Program-made: the position numbers and the translations under genes
Shown here: positions 27,662-35,763 of the stretch, one piece after another
How the letters are laid out: each line of letters opens with the position of its first letter
Position numbering within the stretch: the stretch's first letter is position 1
NCBI RefSeq assembly: GCF_001514065.1
Contig: NZ_KQ948432.1
Location: forward strand, 265,632-329,631
Length of the DNA stretch: 64,000 nucleotides
Reading direction: 5' to 3'
DNA from: Streptomyces antibioticus
GTDB taxonomy: Bacteria > Actinomycetota > Actinomycetes > Streptomycetales > Streptomycetaceae
Notes under the pieces: generated by a model
What the model was told of the DNA's origin: nothing
Database searches by the model: none
The model's input: the letters and a program-made list of their open reading frames with translations, nothing else

Positions 27662-27767
27662 CTTTTCCTTCGATTCGAAGGTGGCCATCAATAAGCGGAT
27701 GCTCCCATTCTCGTGAACATCCGCTTTTTGCTGCGTGTTGTCGTGATCGCTCGCACACGCTGATCAC

Positions 27768-28543
27768 ATGTACGACATGGGCACACGCAAGCGGGCAATG
27801 GCGCTAGTCGCTGAGGGGCGCAGTCTGAGCTCGGTCAGCAGGGAAACCGGTATCTCCCGAGCGACACTCCGCAGTTGGCAACGCCGCATCGAGCCCCGAC
27901 CCCGGCTGGGCCAACACCAACCCTGCCCTCGCTGCGACGAAGTTCCGCACCCGCCAGAGGATCAAGCTGCGTACGCATACCTGCTGGGGCTGTACCTCGG
28001 CGGTGCATCAGTCCACACCGCCGAGGCGTGTACTACATGCGCATCGTGCTCGACAAGGCGTGGCCCGGAGTCATCGACGCCTGTGAGAAAGCGCTCCGCG
28101 CCGTCCGCCCCAACAACAACGTGTTCCGCGCGAAGCGGCAAGGCTGCTTCGTGGTGTCGAGCACCAGCAAGCACTGGCCCTGTCTTTTCCCGCAACACGG
28201 CCCCGGCAAGAAGCACGATCGGCCGATCATCCTTGAGCCTTGGCAACAGACCATCGTGGACGCCCACCCCTGGGAATTCATCCGGGGCCTCATCCACTCC
28301 GACGGCTGCCGCATCACCAACTGGACAACTCGCATGATCGCTGGCGAGCGCAAGCGCTACGAGTACCCCAGATACTTCTTCACCAATGTGTCAGCCGATA
28401 TCCGAGGGCTCTACACGGACACCCTCGACAGGCTCGGGATCAAGTGGACACAATCCGCGCGCAACGGCAATGCGTTCAACATCTCCATCGCCCGCAAAGC
28501 CTCAGTAGCCCTGATGGACACCCACGTAGGCCCCAAGTTCTAG
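27768..28543 (+). pseudogene. frameshifted HTH/LAGLIDADG homing-endonuclease-like gene
   Basis: Two overlapping frames together spell one protein. Frame 1 (27768 to about 28000) has a resolvase-like helix-turn-helix (AMALVAEGRSLSSVSRETGI, then SRATLRSWQRR), a Cys pair CPRCDE and AYAYLLGLYLGG. The other frame (from about 28005 to 28543) gives RIVLDKAWPGVIDACEKAL, SKHWPCLFPQHGPGKKHDRP, EFIRGLIHSDGCRITN and VALMDTHVGPKF. Intact relatives read LGLYLGDGCIS at the junction, as I recall. Here CTCGGC is followed directly by GGTGCATC, consistent with a 4-base deletion that shifts the frame and removes the catalytic Asp of the first LAGLIDADG motif. The second motif (GLIHSDGC) is intact. It sits 106 bp downstream of a tRNA. 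Confidence 0.8.
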
Positions 28544-28553
28544 CCAGCTCCCC

Positions 28554-29990
28554 CTACTTGGGACTGTCGTCCTCCCCCACGTGATGCACCCGCACCAGGT
28601 TCGTCGACCCCGCAACCCCAGGCGGCGAACCGGCCGTAATGACCACCACGTCCCCCTTCTCACACCGCCCGTACTTCAGCAGCAGCTCATCCACCTGGTC
28701 GACCATCGCGTCGGTCGATTCCACCCGCGGGCCCAGGAACGTCTCCACACCCCACGACACACTCAACTGCGACCGAGTAGCCGCCTCCGGCGTAAACGCA
28801 AGCAACGGAATCGGTGACCGGTACCGGGACAGTCGCCTCGCCGTGTCGCCGGACTGGGTGAAGGCCACCAGGAACTTCGCGCCCAGGAAGTCGCCCATCT
28901 CCGCCGCCGCCCTGGCCACCGCACCGCCTTGCGTACGGGGCTTGTTGCGTTCCGTCAGTGGGGGCAGGCCCTTCGCGAGGATGTCCTCCTCCGCCGCCTC
29001 CACGATCCGCGCCATCGTCCGGACCGTCTCCACCGCGTACTTGCCCACGCTCGTCTCGCCCGACAGCATCACCGCGTCCGTGCCGTCGATGACCGCATTG
29101 GCGACATCGGACGCCTCCGCCCTCGTCGGGCGGGAGTTTTCGATCATCGAGTCCAGCATCTGCGTCGCCACGATCACCGGCTTGGCGTTCCGCTTGGCCA
29201 ACTTGATCGCGCGCTTCTGCACGATCGGGACCTGTTCCAGGGGCATCTCCACGCCCAGGTCACCCCGCGCCACCATGATCCCGTCGAACGCCGCCACGAT
29301 GTCGTCGATCGCGTCCACCGCCTGCGGCTTCTCCACCTTGGCGATGACGGGCAGTCGGCGTCCCTCCTCGTCCATGATGCGGTGGACGTCCTCGATGTCC
29401 CGGCCGGAGCGGACGAAGGAGAGGGCGATGACGTCGAAGCCGGTGCGCAGCGCCCAGCGCAGGTCAGCCTCGTCCTTCTCCGACAACGCCGGTACCGAAA
29501 CCGCCACGCCCGGGAGGTTCAGGCCCTTGTGGTCGGAGACCATGCCTCCCTCGATGACCGTCGTGTGGACGCGCGGGCCGTCGACGCCCGTGACCTCCAG
29601 GCACACCTTGCCGTCGTCGACGAGGATGCGCTCCCCCGGTGTCACGTCTTCCGCCAGGCCGGCGTACGTCGTGCCGCACTGCCCCTGGTTGCCTTCCGCG
29701 CCGTCCTCCACCGTGATGGTGAAGGTGTCGCCGCGTTCAAGGAGTACGGGGCCTTCGGTGAAGCGTCCGAGGCGGATCTTCGGGCCCTGAAGGTCGGCGA
29801 GGAGGCCGACGCTGTGGCCGGTCTCGTCGGAGGCCTTGCGGACGCGCTGGTAGCGCTCCTCGTGTTCGGCGTAGCTGCCGTGGCTGAGGTTGAAGCGGGC
29901 TACGTCCATTCCGGCTTCGACCAGGGCTTTGATCTGGTCGTACGAGTCGGTGGCGGGGCCCAGGGTGCAGACGATTTTGGCTCGGCGCAT
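28554..29990 (-). CDS. pyk: pyruvate kinase
   Basis: Last step of glycolysis: phosphoenolpyruvate + ADP to pyruvate + ATP. 478 residues, normal length. Opening MRRAKIVCTLGPATDSYDQI and MDVARFNLSHGS (substrate-binding Arg and Asn), LLADLQGPKIRLG, the active-site segment VIAKVEKPQAVDAIDDI with its Lys, and MVARGDLGVEMPLEQVP with metal ligands. The C-terminal regulatory domain follows LSGETSVGKYAVETVRTM. It has no close same-strand upstream neighbour (105 bp gap to the SIMPL gene) and ends 10 bp from the pseudogene, tail to tail. Confidence 0.97.
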   Translation of the reverse strand: MRRAKIVCTLGPATDSYDQIKALVEAGMDVARFNLSHGSYAEHEERYQRVRKASDETGHSVGLLADLQGPKIRLGRFTEGPVLLERGDTFTITVEDGAEGNQGQCGTTYAGLAEDVTPGERILVDDGKVCLEVTGVDGPRVHTTVIEGGMVSDHKGLNLPGVAVSVPALSEKDEADLRWALRTGFDVIALSFVRSGRDIEDVHRIMDEEGRRLPVIAKVEKPQAVDAIDDIVAAFDGIMVARGDLGVEMPLEQVPIVQKRAIKLAKRNAKPVIVATQMLDSMIENSRPTRAEASDVANAVIDGTDAVMLSGETSVGKYAVETVRTMARIVEAAEEDILAKGLPPLTERNKPRTQGGAVARAAAEMGDFLGAKFLVAFTQSGDTARRLSRYRSPIPLLAFTPEAATRSQLSVSWGVETFLGPRVESTDAMVDQVDELLLKYGRCEKGDVVVITAGSPPGVAGSTNLVRVHHVGEDDSPK

Positions 29991-30095
29991 GGTTCGACCT
30001 TAGGGCTTACCGGTGGGTAGAGAATTGGCCCGGCATGACTGCGCAACGACCTTTCGGTGAAGGGGTGTTGACAAGGTTTGAAGTCGGTCGGCGGC

Positions 30096-30812
30096 TCACA
30101 GTCGCGGCGGGTGCATGGTGAAGCGGGCGTTGACCTGGGCGTAGACGCGTTGGCGTTGGGGTTCGAGGTCGAGGGGGGCGGCTGCGGTGTCTTCTGCGGC
30201 GGCGTAGGCCATGGAGCGCATGCGTCCGCCGGGGGCGGCGGGGGCGAGGGGTTGGGCGTTCTCGGCGCCGATGTCGGCGAGTTCCACCAGGGCGGCGAGC
30301 GTCGTGCCCAGGGCTTCCGCGTATTCCTGTGCTCGTTGAACCGCTTCCTTCACCGCCTGTTGGCGTGCTTCGCGGTAGGCGGGCGAGTCGAGGCGGAGGG
30401 CCCACCATGGACCGTCCACATGGGTGAGGTCCAAGTCGGCGACTCGGGTGGTGAGTTCACCCAGTGCCGTGAAGTCCGTCAGTTCCGCGGTGATGCGGAC
30501 GCGGCCGTGGTAGGCGTGGATGCGTTCGCCGCGGCCCTTCTCCTTCAGTTCGGGGGTGATGGAGAAGGAGCCCGTCTCGAGTTTCTCGACCGCGTCGCCG
30601 TAGGTCTTGATGAGGTCGAGGACCGTGGCGTTGCGGCGGGTGAGGTCGTCGAGGGCGGTGCGGCGGTCTTTGCCGCGGGCGGCGACGGTGATGCCGATGC
30701 GGGCGATCTCGGGGTCGACTTCGAGGCGTGCTTCGCCGCGGACGGCGATGCGGGGGGCGTCGGGGGTGCCGTAGGGCACGGCGGGTGCGGTGTCCGGGGA
30801 AGGTGTGGTCAT
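30096..30812 (-). CDS. SIMPL (DUF541) domain protein
   Basis: 238 residues, mainly one SIMPL domain: IAVRGEARLEVDPEIARIGITVAARG at the N-terminus, LDDLTRRNATVLDLIKTYG, GYRVRITAELTDF-like sequence (here HGRVRITAELTDFTALGELT), and a C-terminal strand VYAQVNARFTM. No signal peptide is visible, unlike the periplasmic members of the family, so it may be cytoplasmic. Function unknown; some relatives relate to oxidative stress. ATG 30812 is chosen because the domain begins just after it; the frame is open 32 codons upstream. Confidence 0.85.
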   Translation of the reverse strand: MTTPSPDTAPAVPYGTPDAPRIAVRGEARLEVDPEIARIGITVAARGKDRRTALDDLTRRNATVLDLIKTYGDAVEKLETGSFSITPELKEKGRGERIHAYHGRVRITAELTDFTALGELTTRVADLDLTHVDGPWWALRLDSPAYREARQQAVKEAVQRAQEYAEALGTTLAALVELADIGAENAQPLAPAAPGGRMRSMAYAAAEDTAAAPLDLEPQRQRVYAQVNARFTMHPPRL

Positions 30813-30961
30813 ACGACCCACTCTGTCACTTCTTGCCTGGTTGGCGGCGGCTGAAGTGACACGTTTGGTCACCTGATCGAAACCTCTGGGTCTAGTGCTG
30901 TTCGGCATGCTCGGGTCAGAATCTACGCGCGTTGTTGACCGTTCCCCGAGGAGATCGAGAC

Positions 30962-32767
30962 ATGCCGTTGAACCGCAGGAAGTTCCTGGAGAAGTCCGCC
31001 GTGACCGGAGCCGGGGTCGCGCTGGCGAGTGCCGTGGGGGCTCCTGCGGCGCAGGCGGCGGAGGCCGGGAAGGGGAAGAAGCCGTCGAAGCGGTACTCCC
31101 TGACGGTGATGGGCACGACGGACCTGCACGGGCATGTCTTCAACTGGGACTACTTCAAGGACGCGGAGTACTCGGACGCGAAGGGCAACGCGCAGGGTCT
31201 GTCGCGTATCTCGACGCTGGTGAACCAGGTGCGCGCGGCCAAGGGGCGGTGCAACACGCTGCTGCTGGACGCGGGCGACACGATCCAGGGCACGCCGCTG
31301 ACGTACTACTACGCGAAGGTGGACCCGATCACGGCGCCGGGCGGTCCCGTGCACCCGATGGCCGCCGCCATGAATGCCATCGGGTATGACGCCGTCGCGC
31401 TCGGCAACCACGAGTTCAACTACGGCATCGAGACGCTGCGGAAGTTCGAGGAGCAGTGCGACTTCCCGCTGCTGGGTGCGAACGCGCTGGACGCGAAGAC
31501 GCTGAAGCCGGCGTTCCCGCCCTACTTCATCAAGAAGTTCCGGGTGCCGGGTGCGCCGCCGGTGAAGGTGGCGGTTCTCGGGCTCACGAACCCGGGTATC
31601 GCGATCTGGGACAAGGCGTACGTCGAGGGCAAGCTGAAGTTCCCGGGTCTGGAGGAGCAGGCGGCGAAGTGGGTGCCGAAGCTGCGGTCGATGGGTGCGG
31701 ACGTCGTCATCGTGTCGGCGCACTCGGGGTCGTCGGGTACGTCGTCCTACGGTGACCAGCTGCCGTACGTCGAGAACTCGGCTGCGCTCGTCGCGCAGCA
31801 GGTGCCGGGGATCGACGCGATTCTCGTCGGGCACGCGCATGTGGAGATCCCGGAGCTGAAAGTCACCAACACGGCGACCGGCAAGACCGTCGTGCTGTCC
31901 GAGCCGCTGGCGTACGCGGAGCGGCTGTCGCTGTTCGACATCGAGCTGGTCTTCGAGAAGGGGAAGTGGACGGTCGAGTCGGTCGCGTCGTCGGTCCTGA
32001 ACTCGAACTCGGTGGCGGACGACCCGAAGATCACGAAGCTGCTGAAGGACGACCACGACATCGTCGTGAAGTACGTCAACCAGGTGGTCGGCAAGGCGAC
32101 TCAGACGCTGACGACGGTCGAGGCGCGGTACAAGGACGCCCCGATCATCGACCTGATCACGAAGGTCCAGGAGGACGTCGTCAAGGCGGCGCTGGCGTCC
32201 ACGGAGTACGCCTCGCTGCCGGTCATCGCGCAGGCGTCGCCGTTCTCGCGGACCTCGGAGATCCCGGCCGGTGACGTCACCATCCGCGATCTGTCGAGCC
32301 TGTACGTGTACGACAACACGCTGGTCGCGAAGCTCATGACCGGGGCGCAGGTCAGGGCGTACCTGGAGTACTCGGCGCAGTACTTCGTGCAGACGGCGGC
32401 GGACGCGGTGGTGGACGTCGAGAAGCTGACGAACGCGAACAACCGGCCGGACTACAACTACGACTATGTGTCGGGGCTGTCGTACGACATCGACATCGCG
32501 CAGGCGGCGGGTTCGCGGATCAAGAACCTGACGTACAACGGTGCGGCGTTGGACGACGCGCAGCAGTTCGTGTTCGCGGTGAACAACTACCGTGCGAACG
32601 GCGGCGGTGCGTTTCCGCATGTGGCGTCGGCGAAGGAGCTGTGGGCGGAGTCGACGGAGATCCGGACCCGGATCGCGGAGTGGGTGACGGCGAAGGGTGT
32701 GCTGAACCCGGCTGACTTCGCGTCGGTGGACTGGAAGCTGACGCGGAACGGTACGCCGGTGTTCTAG
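30962..32767 (+). CDS. Tat-exported 5'-nucleotidase / metallophosphatase
   Basis: Probably hydrolyses nucleotides or other phosphomonoesters outside the cell. 601 residues. The N-terminus LNRRKFLEKSAVTGAGVALA is a twin-arginine signal with cleavage near AQA-AEA. The calcineurin-like domain has metal motifs TTDLHGH, DAGDTIQG, GNHEFNYG, VSAHSG and GHAHVEIP. The C-terminal substrate domain (about 390-570) has ANNRPDYNYDYVSGLSYDID and NNYRANGGGAFPH. ATG 30962 follows GAGGAG by 9 bases. The gene is monocistronic and ends at a strong terminator. A short inverted repeat GTGAC...GTCAC (around 30856-30872) lies in its 149-bp upstream region. Confidence 0.93.
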   Translation: MPLNRRKFLEKSAVTGAGVALASAVGAPAAQAAEAGKGKKPSKRYSLTVMGTTDLHGHVFNWDYFKDAEYSDAKGNAQGLSRISTLVNQVRAAKGRCNTLLLDAGDTIQGTPLTYYYAKVDPITAPGGPVHPMAAAMNAIGYDAVALGNHEFNYGIETLRKFEEQCDFPLLGANALDAKTLKPAFPPYFIKKFRVPGAPPVKVAVLGLTNPGIAIWDKAYVEGKLKFPGLEEQAAKWVPKLRSMGADVVIVSAHSGSSGTSSYGDQLPYVENSAALVAQQVPGIDAILVGHAHVEIPELKVTNTATGKTVVLSEPLAYAERLSLFDIELVFEKGKWTVESVASSVLNSNSVADDPKITKLLKDDHDIVVKYVNQVVGKATQTLTTVEARYKDAPIIDLITKVQEDVVKAALASTEYASLPVIAQASPFSRTSEIPAGDVTIRDLSSLYVYDNTLVAKLMTGAQVRAYLEYSAQYFVQTAADAVVDVEKLTNANNRPDYNYDYVSGLSYDIDIAQAAGSRIKNLTYNGAALDDAQQFVFAVNNYRANGGGAFPHVASAKELWAESTEIRTRIAEWVTAKGVLNPADFASVDWKLTRNGTPVF

Positions 32768-32788
32768 TCGGCACTGGCGCGTTGGACT

Positions 32789-32835
32789 CGTCGCGGACCC
32801 GGCCTTGAGGCGGTACGGGTCCGCGACGGCTTTTT
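32789..32835 (+). terminator. rho-independent terminator after the 5'-nucleotidase gene
   Basis: Perfect 12-bp stem CGTCGCGGACCC / GGGTCCGCGACG with a 16-base loop and a following GCTTTTT. The T-run overlaps the stop codon of the convergent monooxygenase gene. Confidence 0.9.
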
Positions 32836-34258
32836 ATCGGGCGTCGGTCAGTGGGGTGAGGGTGGCCGGGGCTTGGCGCGCCTGCGGGACCCGGGCCGTC
32901 TGGTCGAGTCCGAAGGTGGTGAAGGCCGTTCGGGTGGGCAGCGGGTAGGGGTCCTTGCCGGTCACGGTGTTGAGGATGTGGGCGCTGCGCCAGGCGGCGA
33001 GGCCGAGGTCGGGGGTGCCGACGCCGTGGGTGTGGCGTTCGCCGTTCTGGACGTAGAGGGAGCCGGTTACGGAGGGGTCCATGACGAGCCTGAACTGTTC
33101 GTCGACGCGGGGGCGGTCGCGGCTGTCGCGGCGCAGGTAGGGGTCGAGGCCGGCGAGGATGCGGTCGAGGGGGCGTTCGCGGTAGCCGGTGGCGAGGACG
33201 ACGGCGTCGGTGGTGAGGCGGGAGCGGGTGTTCTGCTCGGTGTGTTCGAGGTGGAGTTCGACTTTGGTGGTGGCGACCCGGCCGGCGGTGCGGACGCGGA
33301 CGCCGGGGGTGAGGGTGGTGTCGGGCCAGCCGCCGTGCAGGGTGCGCTGGTAGAGCTCGTCGTGGATGGCGGTGATGGTGTCGTTGTCGATGCCCTTGTG
33401 GAGTTGCCACTGGGTGGTGACGAGGCGGTCGCGGGTGCCTTCGGCGAGGGCGTGGAAGTAGCGGGTGTAGTCGGGGGTGAAGTGCTCCAGGCCGAGCTTG
33501 GAGTACTCCATGGGGGCGAAGGCCTCGGTGCGGCCGAGCCAGTGGAGGCCTTCGCGGCCGGCGGGGCGCCCGCGGAGCAGGTCGAGGAAGATCTCGGCGC
33601 CGGACTGTCCGAGGCCGATGACGGTGACGTGTTCGGCGGCGGCGAGGGTCTTGCGGTGGGCGAGGTAGTCGGCGGCGTGGATGACGGGCACGCCGGCGGC
33701 TTCGACGAGGGGCTTGAGGGGTTCGGGGATGTAGGGCTCGGTGCCGACGCCGAGGACGATGTTCTTGGTGTACGTACGGCCGAGGGCCTCGGCTTCGCCC
33801 TCCGTGTCGAGCTGGGTGAAGTCGACTTCGAAGATGTCGCGTTCGGGGTTCCAGCGGACGGCGTCGACCTGGTGGCCGAAGTGGAGTCCGGGGAGGTTCT
33901 CGGCGACCCAGCGGCAGTAGGCGTCGTACTCGGCGCGCTGGATGTGGAAGCGCTCGGCGAAGTAGAAGGGGAAGAGCCGTTCGCGGGCCTTGAGGTAGTT
34001 GAGGAAGGTCCAGGGGCTGGCGGGGTCGGCGAGGGTCACCAGGTCGGCGAGGAACGGGACTTGGATTCTCGCGCCGTCGATGAGGAGGCCCGGGTGCCAG
34101 TCGAAGGCGGGGCGTTGTTCGTAGAAGGCGGTGTCGAGTTCGGCGAGGGGGTGGGCGAGGGCGGCGAGGGAGAGGTTGAAGGGGCCGATGCCGATACCGA
34201 CCAGGTCGCGGGGTGCGTCGGGCTCGTGGGGCGGGGTGGGGGCGGGGGTGCGGCTCAT
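32834..34258 (-). CDS. lysine/ornithine N-monooxygenase (IucD/SidA/DesB-like)
   Basis: Flavin- and NADPH-dependent hydroxylation of a diamine or of lysine/ornithine, the first committed step of hydroxamate siderophores. 474 residues. FAD motif GIGIGPFNLSLAALA, then WHPGLLIDGARIQVPFLADLVT and FLNYLKARERLFPFYFAERFH, the NADPH motif VIGLGQSGAEIFLDLL, and ATGYRERPLDRIL near the end. The start overlaps the decarboxylase stop by 4 bp, so the pair is translationally coupled. By analogy with desA-desB the substrate is probably cadaverine. No acyltransferase or synthetase gene follows. Strong resemblance to desB, but I leave the symbol open. Confidence 0.88.
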   Translation of the reverse strand: MSRTPAPTPPHEPDAPRDLVGIGIGPFNLSLAALAHPLAELDTAFYEQRPAFDWHPGLLIDGARIQVPFLADLVTLADPASPWTFLNYLKARERLFPFYFAERFHIQRAEYDAYCRWVAENLPGLHFGHQVDAVRWNPERDIFEVDFTQLDTEGEAEALGRTYTKNIVLGVGTEPYIPEPLKPLVEAAGVPVIHAADYLAHRKTLAAAEHVTVIGLGQSGAEIFLDLLRGRPAGREGLHWLGRTEAFAPMEYSKLGLEHFTPDYTRYFHALAEGTRDRLVTTQWQLHKGIDNDTITAIHDELYQRTLHGGWPDTTLTPGVRVRTAGRVATTKVELHLEHTEQNTRSRLTTDAVVLATGYRERPLDRILAGLDPYLRRDSRDRPRVDEQFRLVMDPSVTGSLYVQNGERHTHGVGTPDLGLAAWRSAHILNTVTGKDPYPLPTRTAFTTFGLDQTARVPQARQAPATLTPLTDAR

Positions 34259-35652
34259 CGGGGGGTGGTTCCTTCCACGAGTTTCAGGAGGGCGGCCAGG
34301 TCGTCGGGCCGGGTGTGGGGGTTGAGGAGGGTGGTCTTGAGCCAGAGCCGGCCGTCCGTGCGGGCCCGGCCGAGGACGGCGCGGCCGGTGCTGAGGAGGT
34401 GCCGGCGGGTGGCGGCGATGTCGTCGTCGGTCGCGTGTGCGGGGCGGAACAGGACCGTGCTGATGGTGGGCCGGTCGTAGAGCTCGAAGCGGGGGTGTGC
34501 GTCGAGGAGGTCCGCGAACTCGCGGGCCCGGTCGCAGACTTGGTCGACGAGAGCGCCGAGACCTGTCCGTCCGAGGGTCTTGAGGGTGACGGCGATCTTC
34601 AGCACGTCGGGGCGGCGGCTGGTGCGCAGGGAGCGGCCGAGGAGGTCGGGGAGGCCGGCCTCGGTGTCGTCGTCGGCGTTGAGGTAGTCGGCGCGTTGGT
34701 GGAGGGCGGCGAGGTCCTGCGGAGCTTTGGCGGTGAGGAGGCCGGCGGCGACGGGTTGCCAGCCCAGTTTGTGCAGGTCGAGGGTGACGGTGTCTGCGGC
34801 GCTTATGCCGGTGAGCTTGGATTGGTGCCGCTCGCTGAAGAGGAGGCCGCCGCCGTATGCCGCGTCGATGTGGAGGCGGGCGCGGTGGGTTTTGCAGACG
34901 GCGGCGATCTCGGGGAGGGGGTCGATGAGGCCGGCGTCTGTGGTGCCTGCGGTGGCTGCCACTAGGTGGGGGCCGGAGATGGTTTTGAGGGTGGCGTCCA
35001 GGGTGGTGGGGTCGAGGGTGCCGGTGGGGGTGGGGATGATCAGGGGGGTGGGGAGACCGAGGAGCCAGGCGCTTCGGGGGAGGGAGTGGTGGGCGTTGGC
35101 TCCGCAGATCAGGTGGGTGGTGGGGCCCAGCATTTCTCTGGCTAGGAGTAGGGCTAGTTGGTTGGATTCCGTTCCACCTGTTGTTACTGCGGCTGCGGGT
35201 GCGTTGGGGCTGGTCGCGCAGTTCCCCGCGCCCCTAGGGGGGTCGCCGTAGACCTCGTTTGCCAGTGCCCTAGTTACCATCGACTCCAGCTCAGAGGCCG
35301 CTGGTGCCTGGTCCCATGAGTCCATGGACGGGTTGAGGACCGACGCCGCCAAGTCTGCTGCCGCTGCCACGGCCAAGGGCGGGCAGTGCAGGTGCGCCGC
35401 GCACAGCGGGTCCGCCGGGTCGGCGGAGCCTTCCGCCAGCGCCCGCACCACGTGCCGTAGCGCTTCCGGGTCGCCCTCTTCCGGGAGTACGTCGCCCACG
35501 GCCGCCCGCAGCCGTTCCGCGACCGCCTCCGGGCCGCCCCTCGGCAGCGGCCCCCCGCGCGCCCGCGTCCCCTCCCCCAGAGCCTCCAGGACCGTGTCCA
35601 GCAACGGGCGCAGGGGGTCGGAGCCGCCGGACGCGAGGGGTGGGGTGGTCAT
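34255..35652 (-). CDS. PLP-dependent decarboxylase (DesA / diaminobutyrate decarboxylase type)
   Basis: 465 residues of group II PLP decarboxylases. AHLHCPPLAVAAAADL, NPSMDSWDQAPAAS, VTTGGTESNQLALLLARE, HIDAAYGGGLLFSE (PLP-binding Asp) and TLDLHKLGWQPV (Schiff-base Lys) are all present. With the hydroxylase it should make a hydroxylated diamine for a siderophore. Residues about 137-153 (DPPRGAGNCATSPNAPA) are foreign to the family and are encoded by a dispersed repeat; nearby codons are less GC-rich. The frame stays open through it and the active-site motifs are intact. No IdeR/DmdR iron box is visible upstream. Confidence 0.85.
   Translation of the reverse strand: MTTPPLASGGSDPLRPLLDTVLEALGEGTRARGGPLPRGGPEAVAERLRAAVGDVLPEEGDPEALRHVVRALAEGSADPADPLCAAHLHCPPLAVAAAADLAASVLNPSMDSWDQAPAASELESMVTRALANEVYGDPPRGAGNCATSPNAPAAAVTTGGTESNQLALLLAREMLGPTTHLICGANAHHSLPRSAWLLGLPTPLIIPTPTGTLDPTTLDATLKTISGPHLVAATAGTTDAGLIDPLPEIAAVCKTHRARLHIDAAYGGGLLFSERHQSKLTGISAADTVTLDLHKLGWQPVAAGLLTAKAPQDLAALHQRADYLNADDDTEAGLPDLLGRSLRTSRRPDVLKIAVTLKTLGRTGLGALVDQVCDRAREFADLLDAHPRFELYDRPTISTVLFRPAHATDDDIAATRRHLLSTGRAVLGRARTDGRLWLKTTLLNPHTRPDDLAALLKLVEGTTPR
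35203..35246 (-). repeat. Streptomyces dispersed palindromic repeat inside a coding region
   Basis: On the minus strand the core GGCGCGGGGAACTGCGCGAC, flanked by CCCCTAGGGG on one side and CAGCCCCAACGCACCCGCAGCCG on the other (given here in two pieces of one block), matches a repeat I recognise as scattered through Streptomyces intergenic regions. Here it lies within the decarboxylase gene and is read in frame. Confidence 0.7.
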
Positions 35653-35763
35653 CGTGGGTCCTCCCGGGCGCGTGGGCTAGAGGGAGTTCCAGCTTGTACG
35701 CGGATGCGTCATCGCGCCCGGAAAGACCAACGATCGAAACCCGAAAGGGGGTACGTCCGTGTG

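Noticed and set aside
27587-28543. Integrated element using the tRNA as attachment site
   Set aside because: No integrase, excision gene or second copy of the tRNA 3' end is visible; only the broken endonuclease-like gene follows.
30813-30961. PHO box upstream of the 5'-nucleotidase
   Set aside because: Secreted phosphatases are often PhoP-controlled, but I find no direct repeats of GTTCACC type, only one short inverted repeat.
32834-35652. Complete siderophore biosynthetic gene cluster
   Set aside because: Only two tailoring-type genes are present; assembly, export and uptake genes are lacking on both sides.
35653-35763. IdeR/DmdR iron box upstream of the siderophore gene pair
   Set aside because: No TTAGGTTAGGCTAACCTAA-like 19-mer is present; the gap is short and has no dyad of that kind.
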